A stretch of 8,538 bases of DNA from CAYHWW01 sp964360145 (GTDB lineage: Bacteria > Bdellovibrionota > UBA1018 > CAYHWW01). Position 1 is the stretch's first letter, and the number at the start of each line of letters is the position of its first letter. The notes beneath the pieces were generated by a model. It saw only the letters and a list, made by a program, of their open reading frames with translations. It was not told where the DNA came from and did not search any database. Location: NCBI GenBank assembly GCA_964360145.1, contig CAYHWW010000146.1, positions 1-8,538 of the forward strand, given 5' to 3'. The translations under genes and the position numbers were made by a program. Below, in pieces: positions 1-6,470 of the stretch.

Positions 1-110
1 CAAAAACCGTCGCCATCAATGAAGCCATCGAGCTCGGCAAGCGTTTCGGCTCCGAAGGGTCTGGCGCCTTCATCAACGGCATCCTGGACCGGCTGGAGAA
101 AAAAGCGTGA
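1..110 (+). CDS. nusB: Transcription antitermination factor NusB, 3' end only
   Basis: Only the last 35 codons are present; the rest lies before the window. They end at TGA 108-110 and read VAINEAIELGKRFGSEGSG followed by AFINGILDRL. This matches the conserved C-terminal helices of NusB (E. coli has VAINEAIELAKSFG and KFVNGVLD). NusB is a small cytoplasmic all-helical protein. With S10 (NusE) it binds the boxA RNA element and supports antitermination of rRNA operons. The stop codon overlaps the GTG of the next gene (GTGA), which suggests translational coupling. The identification rests on a short but very typical C-terminus; the RNA- and S10-binding parts cannot be checked here. Confidence 0.93.
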   Translation, partial: KTVAINEAIELGKRFGSEGSGAFINGILDRLEKKA

Positions 111-532
111 CCGAGGAAACCGATCTCGAAGCGGATCAGGTGCTCCTGCGTGAGGATGTTCAAGCGGTGCTGCTCGGAGTGCCCTCGGATCAGCGCCCCC
201 TCAAGGGCACCGCAGGCCTGCTCGACTGGCGCCTGAAGGGCATGGTCTCGCGCTTTTTGAAGGCTGGCCACATCACCGGGGATGCCGGCGAGATCGTGCT
301 CGTGCCCATGTTGCGGGGAGAATGCCGCAAAACCCTTATTTTCCTGGGCCATGGCAAGGTATCCGACTCGAATCTGCCCTCGGTAAAGTTAGCCCACCTT
401 GCACGGGTGAGGGAGCAGCTCCTAAAATTGAAGGTAACCCGCGTCGCTGTTTCAGCTTCGGCATTCACCGGTATCAAGCGCGGGGACATCGTGAGGGAAC
501 TGGGTGGCATCGACATCGTCTGGGCTCAGTAA
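107..532 (+). CDS. Free-standing M17 leucyl aminopeptidase N-terminal-like domain protein
   Basis: 141 residues, starting at a GTG that overlaps the nusB stop by 4 nt. The stretch around residues 29-65 (DQRPLKGTAGLLDWRLKG, then SRFLKAG and ITGDAGE) has the pattern of the N-terminal macro-like domain of M17 cytosol aminopeptidases in Deltaproteobacteria. It continues with the beta-strand LIFLGHG. In full M17 enzymes (about 450-500 residues) this domain precedes the two-zinc catalytic domain. Here the protein stops at TAA 530-532, and neither downstream gene shows the catalytic NTDAEGR signature. It is therefore either a naturally separate domain or a decayed remnant. The reading frame is clean and the gene sits in an overlapping operon, which favours a maintained protein. 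No peptidase activity is expected; a binding or regulatory role is only a guess. Confidence 0.8.
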   Translation: MTEETDLEADQVLLREDVQAVLLGVPSDQRPLKGTAGLLDWRLKGMVSRFLKAGHITGDAGEIVLVPMLRGECRKTLIFLGHGKVSDSNLPSVKLAHLARVREQLLKLKVTRVAVSASAFTGIKRGDIVRELGGIDIVWAQ

Positions 533-884
533 GAAAATCGTTCTCAACCTCCTCGATGATCAACCGGGCCTCAAGGCCGACTCCCTGGACTGGAGCGTGA
601 AAGCGCAGCTTCCCCCAGTGATGCGCCCAGTGTCCGCGCCGCCTCCCGCCGCGGTCTCGCCCCTCCTCGGTAAGTCGCCCCCCAAAGCTAGGGGCCAGAT
701 TTTTCGCGACAACACGACGTTCAAACAGCTCCTCGACGAATACAACAAGTCCCACCGCGCCCCTCTCAACAGGACAAGCAGCGTGCAGGACTACCTGCCC
801 AGCCGCCGACAAGGGTTCGCCCCCGAACCCGTGGAGCACATCGCGCTGCCCACGATCCCGGGCAAGATCCTGAGGCCTGAATAA
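504..884 (+). CDS. Hypothetical protein, proline- and arginine-rich, no recognised family
   Basis: 126 residues, probably from GTG 504, with an SD-like GAGGGA at 493-498 placed 5 nt upstream. This start gives a 29-bp overlap with the preceding gene; I see no better start nearby. It ends at TAA 882-884. The N-terminus contains SKKIVLNLLDD. Residues about 37-55 are low-complexity and Pro/Ala/Ser-rich (MRPVSAPPPAAVSPLLG). A second segment contains GQIFRDNTTFKQLLDEYNKS, which looks alpha-helical. There is no signal peptide or membrane segment and no motif I recognise. It looks like a small, partly disordered cytoplasmic protein. Overlaps on both sides (29 bp before, 1 bp after) place it in the nusB operon. 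Function unknown. Confidence 0.68.
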   Translation: MASTSSGLSKKIVLNLLDDQPGLKADSLDWSVKAQLPPVMRPVSAPPPAAVSPLLGKSPPKARGQIFRDNTTFKQLLDEYNKSHRAPLNRTSSVQDYLPSRRQGFAPEPVEHIALPTIPGKILRPE

Positions 885-1522
885 TGAATGGCGCGCTTCC
901 TCCGTGGAGGCGCGGTCTGCCGGAGAACCTGGGGGCCCAGGCCCTACCTGCTATCCTCCTCTACCAACGCCTGTATCAGGCCGTCCACGGGCTGAAGGGC
1001 GGCCTGGAGATGACCGACAGCACCAACCCTGCGCTGCCGCTGGTGCACCAGTGCCTCATTGCCTTGAGGGCGCTCGCTGAAGGCCAGGGGACGCTGCCGC
1101 CGCAAGCCCTTGATGACTTGCAAAAGCTCATGGATGCCCCGGAAAAGGGCCATTGGGCGCAGCTCTTGGCCCTGCTCCGTGCCACCATCCCCCAGGGCGC
1201 CGTGGATACAACGGCACTGCAGGGGTGGGAGCAGAAACATCGCGCCCTGGACCCCCGGGTGAAGGTGGACCCCCTCATGGCGGCGCGGTGCGCCTTCGCG
1301 GCGGAACGGGGCTGGGAGCTCCACGGGTATTCCCGCAGGGCGACCCTTGTGGAGCTGGAAAGCACCGACGCTGCCCTTGAGGGGCAGTTCCTGAATGAAG
1401 GAGGGCTCCTCGTATCCCGCACACTGGCAGCCCTCACTCCGTCAGCCAAAAGTATTTCTGTTTACAGCGTGGACCTGCGCTACGTGGGGGCACTGCCCCC
1501 CGGTCGCGGCATCAGTGGCTAG
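884..1522 (+). CDS. Hypothetical protein, last gene of the nusB operon
   Basis: 212 residues from ATG 884, whose A is also the last base of the upstream TAA (TAATG), a classic coupling arrangement. TGAGG at 871-875 is a reasonable ribosome site. An internal ATG at 1010 (MTDSTNP) is an alternative start. The N-terminal two thirds looks helical and leucine/alanine-rich (CLIALRALAEG, HWAQLLALLRA). The last third has the pattern of beta-strands (WELHGYSRRATLVELES, KSISVYSVDLRYVG). There is no signal peptide or membrane segment. I do not recognise a family. It ends at TAG 1520-1522, inside the 3' end of the convergent gene, so no separate terminator fits between them. Frame and composition match its neighbours, so I take it as real. 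Confidence 0.72.
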   Translation: MNGALPPWRRGLPENLGAQALPAILLYQRLYQAVHGLKGGLEMTDSTNPALPLVHQCLIALRALAEGQGTLPPQALDDLQKLMDAPEKGHWAQLLALLRATIPQGAVDTTALQGWEQKHRALDPRVKVDPLMAARCAFAAERGWELHGYSRRATLVELESTDAALEGQFLNEGGLLVSRTLAALTPSAKSISVYSVDLRYVGALPPGRGISG

Positions 1523-2200
1523 GGCGGCTGGGTGCTGCTGGGGCCTGGGTGAAGCCATAGAGCGTCATGGCGCCACTTGCTGTGAGACCTGCGCCGAAAG
1601 CAGCCAATAACAACTCAACCACAGCCAACTCACCGCGCGCCAGACCCATTGTTTTGATTTTAAATACTATGGCGCTAAAAACACCAACGCCCAAAACCAG
1701 CATGAATACACCAAAAAAGGCTCTAGTTTCGGGTGTGAGTGAATGCTGAGCTTCAGCACTGGGAATGAGCGCATCTAAAATCTTAGTACCCAGTGAAGCG
1801 TGACCACGGCGGAAGTGGTTACGAACTTCCCGGGACAGCCCGCTACTCGCCTGTTCGACTTTCAGGCGATTGGCAGCGGAATCGCCGGTATGATCCAGGG
1901 TCACAGAGCGCATGGCAATGCGATGGCCAGAGGCATCCACCGCGGCAAGAGAGATTCGGACGCCGCCGGCGTTCTGGACAGAGCGGGCCTCCACTGCATA
2001 AGCGGGCACTCCGGCGGAGGCGGGCACGCCCACCTTGATATTCTCGCTGCCTTGGTCGAGGAGATCGTCGATGCCACGGATGGAGCCATCACCGCTGGTG
2101 AAGGTGTAGCCCACCCCTTCGAGGGATTCAGCGGCGCGCTTTGCTTGATCCCTGTATTGGTCGATGGAGACAGGGGCCTCTTGGGCCACCTTACGATTGG
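1512..2200 (-). CDS. Hypothetical protein with two C-terminal membrane segments, 5' end in gap
   Basis: The frame is open from the scaffold gap at 2200 down to TGA 1514-1512. A GTG at 2189-2187 could start a 225-residue protein, but it lacks a properly spaced ribosome site (AAGG touches it). The frame also stays open upstream (NRKVAQEAP), so the true start, perhaps with a signal peptide, probably lies in the missing sequence. The first two thirds is soluble-looking (QYRDQAKRAAESLEGVGYTF, VRISLAAVDASGHRIAMRS). Two hydrophobic segments follow: roughly RAFFGVFMLVLGVGVFSAIV and ELLLAAFGAGLTASGAMTLY. The tail is Pro/Ser-rich. DNA encoding the first membrane segment (about 1640-1790) is noticeably AT-richer than its surroundings. 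It follows polA in the same direction. Family not recognised. Confidence 0.72.
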
Positions 2201-2300
2201 NNNNNNNNNNNNNNNNNNNNNNNNNNNNNNNNNNNNNNNNNNNNNNNNNNNNNNNNNNNNNNNNNNNNNNNNNNNNNNNNNNNNNNNNNNNNNNNNNNNN
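2201..2300. other. Scaffold gap of exactly 100 N
   Basis: An unresolved run of exactly 100 N interrupts the 3' end of polA and the 5' end of the next minus-strand gene. One hundred is a common placeholder length. By comparison with E. coli Pol I (928 residues), about 58 C-terminal residues and a stop codon, roughly 175 bp, are missing from polA alone. The real gap is therefore probably longer than shown. Any reading frame drawn through it is an artefact. Confidence 0.99.
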
Positions 2301-4825
2301 TCGATTTTTTCCGCATCCCTGGCAACGGAGACCATGGCCATCTTCATGATGTCAGCGGCGGTGCCCTGCACCGGGGTGTTCATGGCCATGCGTTCCGCAT
2401 TATTTCGCACTGCCACGTTCTTTGAGAGCATATCGCGGATGGGGCGCCGCCGGCCGAAGAGGGTCTGCGCATAGCCCGTGCTGCGGGCCTGCTCCATGCA
2501 GCCATCCATGAAGGTCCGCACCGCTTTGTAGCGCTTGAAATAGTTCTCGATGTACTGCTGGGCCTCCGCACGGGGAATGCCCAACTCTTGAGCGAGACCA
2601 AAGGCGGTCTTTCCGTAGATGAGGCCAAAGTTGATGGCCTTTGCGATGTTGCGCTGGCTCTCATCCACCTGATCTGGCGCCATGCCGAAAATTTCCGCGG
2701 CCGTGGCCCGATGCACATCCTGCCCTTGGCGAAAGGCCTCCAGCAGCGCCTCGTCGCCACTCATGTGGGCCACAATGCGCAGCTCCACCTGAGAATAATC
2801 GGCGCCCACCAGCTTGCAGCCCCTGCCCGCGACGAAGGCGTGACGAATACGTCGGCCGGAATCAGACTTCACCGGGATGTTCTGCAAGTTGGGATCAGAG
2901 CTGGAAAGCCGACCCGTGGCTGTCACGGTCTGGTTGAAGCGCGCATGCACGCGGCCGTCGGACTCCCTGAGGCCTGGGAGCACATCCACGTAGGTGGACT
3001 TGAGCTTCGTAAGCTCACGGTAACGCAAAATCCGGGCGGGCACGTCGTGGAGCAGCGCGAGTTTCTCCAGGACTTCAACGTCGGTGGAAAAACCCGTTTT
3101 TGTTTTCTTCACCGTGGGCAACCCCAGCTTGTCGAAGAGCACCACGGCGAGCTGCTTGGGTGAGTTGAGGTTGAACTCCTCGCCGGTGAGTCTGTAGATC
3201 TCCCCCTCCAGCCCCTTGATCTCGCCTGCGTATTCCACGGAAAGCTCCGCCAACACGTCGGGGTCCACGGCGATGCCAGCATGTTCCATGCGTGCCAGCA
3301 CCAGGGACACGGGTAGTTCCGTGTTCCGATAAAGATCACCGCTGCCCATGTCTTGAATACGCCGCTCCAATGGGTTTTTGATGCGGAGGCAGGCCAGCGC
3401 CCAGCTCACCGCCGCGTGGGGTGCCGCCGCGGAATCCAAGGCAGACCAGTGCCCCCCCTTACCCAGGAGCTCCCCTCGCACGGGCAGCGCCGCTTCCAAA
3501 CACCGCAAAGAAATAGAGTGCAGCTCCTGCTTTTCTTCGGGGTCCACGAGGTACTGGGCCAGTCGCACGTCATGCCACGTGGGCGCGGCCCCCGCCCGGG
3601 GCAACGCCGGACTCAACCCGTGGGCCATGAAGTAGCGAAAGGCGTCTTTGATGTCGTGGGTCACCGCCGACTTCGTCTCGATGAGATCGAGGAGCGGCGC
3701 GAGGTGATGGTTCGTGGGATGAGGGAGGTAAAACCCGTCGCCGCAGGCCAAGGCCACCGCCACCGCCGCCGCTTTGCGCTGGTGGCTTTCCCCTTCGCTG
3801 GGCTCCAACCAAAAACCAAACTCACTGGCGGAGGCAAGGGCCTCCAAACAATGCTTCCATTCTTTCTCGGAGGTGACCGCATGAACCTGCCCCACGGAGA
3901 GCCCCGTGGACACCGCGGCATGGCCGCCAGCATGACCCCCCGGGTTCGCGCCCTCACCGAAACCATGCTTCTTAGCCAGACTCTTCAACTCCAGCTGCAT
4001 GAGGAGCTGGCCAAAGGCCTCGGGCATGGCACCGGGATCCGGTGGACAGAGGGCTGCATCATCCTCGGGCAACATGCCGTTCAAATCAATGTCCGCACGC
4101 ACCGTGGCGAGGCGCTTAGAGAGACGAGCATCTTCGGCATGCTTCAATAAAGTCTCCGCCCTCTTGCCCTTCATGGAAGGCGCGGCTTCCAACACTGCCT
4201 CCAAGGACCCGTGCTCTTTCAATAGTTCCACGGCGGTCTTAGGCCCCACCCCAGGCACCCCCGGGATATTGTCCGAGCTGTCACCAACAAGGCCGAGAAA
4301 ATCGGAGATCAACCGGGGCGGCACGCCCATCTTGGCCTCCACCTCCGCGGGGCCATAGTTGATGTCCTTCATGGTGTCGAGCATGTGCACGCGACCGTCC
4401 ACGAGCTGCATCAAGTCTTTGTCGCTGGAAATGATATTGATCTGCCAATCGCCGTAGTGGCGGGCGGCGGCGGCAATGAGATCATCCGCCTCGAAACCGG
4501 GTAGGCGCAGCTTCCACAAACCCAAGACATCCACGGCCCGGTCCACATCAGCGAACTGCGGTATGAGCAGGTCTGGTGGCGCTCCTCGGTTGGCTTTGTA
4601 CTCGGCATACTCCTCTTTCCGGAACGAGGGTTCTTTGGAATCAAAAACGCAAATCACGCCATCGGGCTTATGGGTTTCGAGCACCTTGAGAACCATGCTG
4701 AGAAAGCCGTAGGTCGCATTGGTGGGATGCCCCGTGGAGGTGCTCAACCCGGGGATGGCAAAGAAGGCGCGGAAAATAAACCCGCTCACATCGATCAAAA
4801 AGAGTCTGCGTTTTTTGGAAGTCAC
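2301..4825 (-). CDS. polA: DNA polymerase I, 3' end lost in scaffold gap
   Basis: 841 residues are readable from GTG 4825-4823; an in-frame TAA just upstream limits the start. Pol I fills gaps and removes RNA primers in replication and repair. Residues 1-290 are the 5'-3' flap nuclease, with acidic residues intact (LIDVSG, VFDSKEPSFRK, EADD 112-115, SSDKD 133-137, GDSSDNIPGVPGVGPKTA from 181). Residues 310-490 are the 3'-5' exonuclease fold, but its catalytic acids are largely gone: E. coli D355 aligns with W339, D424 with A395, and no EDAD motif is present. Residues 500-841 are the polymerase: TATGRLSS (R639), motif A GADYSQVELRI (D676), motif B RNIAKAINFGLIYG (K729, F733, Y737), and NTPVQGTAADI. 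Motif C (HDE) falls in the gap. No clear ribosome site precedes the start. The gene lies downstream of the palindromic repeat, in the same direction as gmhA and the RDD gene. Confidence 0.97.
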
Positions 4826-4858
4826 TCTGAAACATTATGCCGGTAGCAAGCTCTTGGC

Positions 4859-4985
4859 TAGATCGTTGAGAAAGGGCCAGCTGCGAGGCGGAGGGCCGCA
4901 GCGAGCGACCAAGGCGTACTTCTGTACGCCGCGTGGAGCCGCGAGGACCCGACAACGAAGCAGATGGCCCTTTATCGACGATCTA
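4859..4985. repeat. 127-bp imperfect palindromic intergenic repeat
   Basis: The outer arms 4859-4884 and 4960-4985 are inverted copies of each other: 23 of 26 positions pair, including AAAGGGCCA against TGGCCCTTT. At the centre lies a perfect hairpin with a 7-bp stem, GGCGTAC 4913-4919 and GTACGCC 4924-4930, and loop TTCT. The parts between are GC-rich. The layout (outer complementary arms, central GGCGTAC/GTACGCC hairpin, GGGCC next to T-runs) resembles a class of mobile-looking intergenic palindromes that I recall from many proteobacterial genomes; I cannot run a search. It fills almost all of the space between the RDD gene and polA. Its right arm encodes the last codons and the TAA stop of the RDD gene. 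The transcript could fold into a long stem that ends or attenuates transcription, or protects mRNA ends. Confidence 0.85.
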
Positions 4986-5427
4986 CCAGTAGTATCACGC
5001 GGGTGTCCGCCATGACATCACCCAATCGCGCACCTTGGGGGCGAGTCATCATGAGATAAAGTTCGATGGCAATCATGGGTATGCCGAGCAAGATCGAGAT
5101 GAGCCAACCCCAAAAAGGGATGATGGCGAAAAAAGTGGCCACCCCCAGGGGAGCATTGCGCAGCGCGCTTTTGGCATAATCACAGCGCTGGGCGAGGCCA
5201 TGTCCGCCCTCGTCCGAGCCGTCATACATCACAGTACGAAGCCCAAAAGCTTTTTTACCCAGGCTCTGCCCGCCAGGAAACCCATCATGGATAAGCACAT
5301 AGACTAAACCCAGGAACACCCCCACGGGATGGGGGAGAGCCAGGCTCAGAAAAAAAATCACGATGACGTCCAGGGACTTGGCCAGACAGCGCTGATGGAG
5401 AGGAACGCCATTGCCCGCCATGGTCAC
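4972..5427 (-). CDS. RDD family integral membrane protein
   Basis: 151 residues from GTG 5427-5425, which overlaps the upstream gmhA-like TGA by 2 bases (GTGA). ATG 5421-5419 two codons later is an equally possible start. RDD hallmarks are present: an early basic/acidic set RCLAKSLD (R13, D20) leading into the first membrane segment (VIVIFFLSLALPHPVGVFLG); the cytoplasmic motif GGQSLGKKAFGLRTV; a second hydrophobic region (PLGVATFFAIIPFWGWLISI through IAIELYL); and the terminal RLGDVMADTRVI typical of the family. Most RDD proteins have no known substrate; some have been linked to ion or solute transport. The stop codon and last few residues (VDRR) lie within the palindromic repeat, so the natural C-terminus may have been altered by its arrival. 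Probably co-transcribed with gmhA. Confidence 0.88.
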   Translation of the reverse strand: MTMAGNGVPLHQRCLAKSLDVIVIFFLSLALPHPVGVFLGLVYVLIHDGFPGGQSLGKKAFGLRTVMYDGSDEGGHGLAQRCDYAKSALRNAPLGVATFFAIIPFWGWLISILLGIPMIAIELYLMMTRPQGARLGDVMADTRVILLVDRR

Positions 5428-6041
5428 TTTTTGAGGACGACGTAGTCCTCACCCAAAAAGAATCGGTCCATAAGATCCACAACCAAGTGGATGATGGTGA
5501 TGTGGGTTTCTTGAATCATGGAGGCATGCTTGCCTTGGGCCACGTTGAGATTGATATCGGACATCTCCCGCAGGCGCCCGCCGCTGCCACCGGTGAAGCT
5601 GACCACTTTCATGCCCGCGGCCTTGGCGCTCTGGACCGCCTTGATGACGTTCTTCGAGTTGCCGCTGGTGGAAATGGCGAGGGCCACGTCGCCGCTGCGA
5701 CCGAAGGCCTTCACTTGGAAGTCGAAGATGTCGTCGTAGGTGTAGTCGTTGGCGATGGCCGTCATGTTGCTGCTGTCGGTGGTGAGGGCAAGGGCCGGCA
5801 GGTGCACCTTGCGCTCGTTTAACATGCGACCCACCATTTCAGCGGCCATATGCTGCGCGTCAGCGGCGGAGCCGCCATTGCCGAAGATGAGGAGCTTGCC
5901 GCCCCCCTTGAAAGCATTGGCAATGATACGGGCCGCATCCACAAGTTGAGGCGAATGGGTGCGATAAAATTCTTGTTTCGCCTTGAGGCTGGCGTCGATG
6001 GTTTGTTGGATGTAATTTAAAATTTCAGTATTCCCAGCCAT
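5424..6041 (-). CDS. gmhA: Phosphoheptose isomerase (SIS domain, GmhA/DiaA family)
   Basis: 205 residues from ATG 6041-6039 (MAGNTEILNYIQQ). An upstream in-frame start at 6104 would add 21 unconvincing residues and overlap the divergent trxA, so I reject it. The protein is a single SIS fold: phosphosugar loop LLIFGNGGSAADAQHMAAEM, then ALALTTDSSNMTAIANDY, then the second loop LAISTSGNSKNVIKA, and a C-terminal SMIQETHITIIH. Residues matching the E. coli GmhA active site are present: H and E of AQHMAAE, D of TTD, T of STSGNS, and Q, E and H of IQETH. GmhA converts sedoheptulose 7-phosphate to D-glycero-D-manno-heptose 7-phosphate for lipopolysaccharide. DiaA, a replication regulator, has the same fold and is the main alternative, but the catalytic residues favour GmhA. 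No clear Shine-Dalgarno. First gene of the minus-strand block. Confidence 0.88.
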   Translation of the reverse strand: MAGNTEILNYIQQTIDASLKAKQEFYRTHSPQLVDAARIIANAFKGGGKLLIFGNGGSAADAQHMAAEMVGRMLNERKVHLPALALTTDSSNMTAIANDYTYDDIFDFQVKAFGRSGDVALAISTSGNSKNVIKAVQSAKAAGMKVVSFTGGSGGRLREMSDINLNVAQGKHASMIQETHITIIHLVVDLMDRFFLGEDYVVLKK

Positions 6042-6092
6042 TTGAGAAAACGTATCAAGACTGTTAGGGAATAAACAAGGAGAAACAAACCT
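6042..6092. promoter_or_regulatory. Divergent intergenic region between gmhA and trxA
   Basis: The 51 bp between two divergent starts is AT-richer than the flanking genes and must hold, or lie close to, promoters for both directions. On the plus strand AAGGAGA 6077-6083 is a strong ribosome site 9 nt before the trxA ATG. A weak plus-strand promoter candidate is TTGAGA 6042-6047, a 17-bp spacer and TAGGGA 6065-6070; its -10 is poor. No convincing minus-strand promoter or ribosome site was found for gmhA. The inference rests mainly on gene orientation. Confidence 0.4.
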
Positions 6093-6422
6093 ATGGCATC
6101 CCAAGACGTGACCTCAGCGACGGACACCAACTTCGATAGTGAAGTACTCAAATCCAACGTGCCCGTGCTCATCGACTTTTGGGCTGAGTGGTGCGGCCCC
6201 TGCAAAGCCCTGGGCCCCACCATCGACGAGCTCGCCACGGAGTTCAAAGGCCGGGTGAAAGTCATGAAGCTCAATGTGGATGAGAACCCCAACACCCCTG
6301 GCAACTATCGCATCCGCGGCATCCCCACCCTCATCCTTTTCAAAAACGGCCAGCCCGTTGACCAGCTTGTGGGCGCCCACCCCAAAAAAGCCATCGAGGA
6401 GTTTCTCAAGAAGAGTTGTTGA
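6093..6422 (+). CDS. trxA: Thioredoxin
   Basis: 109 residues from ATG 6093, with ribosome site AAGGAGA 6077-6083. A complete single-domain thioredoxin: buried Asp28, active site W33-C-G-P-C-K38 (redox cysteines C34 and C37), cis-proline in GIPT at P78, and the usual closing LILFKNGQPVDQLVGAHPK. Length matches E. coli TrxA (about 109). There is no signal peptide, so it is cytoplasmic. It reduces protein disulfides and takes electrons from thioredoxin reductase (not in this window). It ends in Lys-Lys-Ser-Cys, an extra cysteine at the very C-terminus that E. coli TrxA lacks. It is divergent from gmhA and 48 bp upstream of the TolQ-like gene on the same strand, so read-through into the motor operon is possible. 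Confidence 0.97.
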   Translation: MASQDVTSATDTNFDSEVLKSNVPVLIDFWAEWCGPCKALGPTIDELATEFKGRVKVMKLNVDENPNTPGNYRIRGIPTLILFKNGQPVDQLVGAHPKKAIEEFLKKSC

Positions 6423-6427
6423 CCCCT

Positions 6428-6462
6428 CTCCTCGCTACCTGCACAATTTGAGTAGCAAGGAG
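6428..6462 (+). promoter_or_regulatory. RNA hairpin sequestering the ribosome site of the TolQ-like gene
   Basis: CTCCTCGCTAC at 6428-6438 pairs with GTAGCAAGGAG at 6452-6462 (10 of 11 positions, one C-A mismatch) around a 13-nt loop. The 3' arm contains most of AAGGAGG 6457-6463, the Shine-Dalgarno sequence 7 nt before the ATG at 6471. In mRNA the ribosome site would thus be paired, which would lower translation until the stem opens. No U-run follows, so it does not look like an intrinsic terminator. The pairing is read directly from sequence; the regulatory role is inference. Confidence 0.6.
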
Positions 6463-6470
6463 GCAGTTTC

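Noticed and set aside
1901..2300. Continuation of the polA reading frame through the N run to 1901
   Set aside because: The frame crosses unknown bases; beyond the gap it reads as a shadow frame of the 1512-2200 gene and has no Pol I motif C or other Pol I sequence.
2588..3163. 191-codon plus-strand open frame inside polA
   Set aside because: Antisense to the conserved polymerase domain; no independent evidence of coding.
3353..4150. 265-codon plus-strand open frame inside polA
   Set aside because: It is antisense to a well-identified polymerase gene, rich in His/Arg/Gly and without motifs, as expected for a shadow frame in GC-rich DNA.
4859..4985. CRISPR array or tRNA gene in the RDD-polA intergenic region
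   Set aside because: There is one palindromic element, not regularly spaced direct repeats, and no cloverleaf or anticodon arm can be drawn.
4719..5015. 98-codon plus-strand open frame across the polA start and the palindrome
   Set aside because: Opposite to polA and running through a palindromic repeat; composition is that of the repeat and no family is recognisable.
6042..6104. Upstream start for the phosphoheptose isomerase at 6104
   Set aside because: The added 21 residues are unlike the family, overlap the divergent trxA start and its ribosome site, and leave the better ATG at 6041 internal.
6428..6462. Intrinsic terminator after trxA
   Set aside because: The stem is not followed by a U-run and its 3' arm is the ribosome site of the next gene, so a translational role is the better reading.
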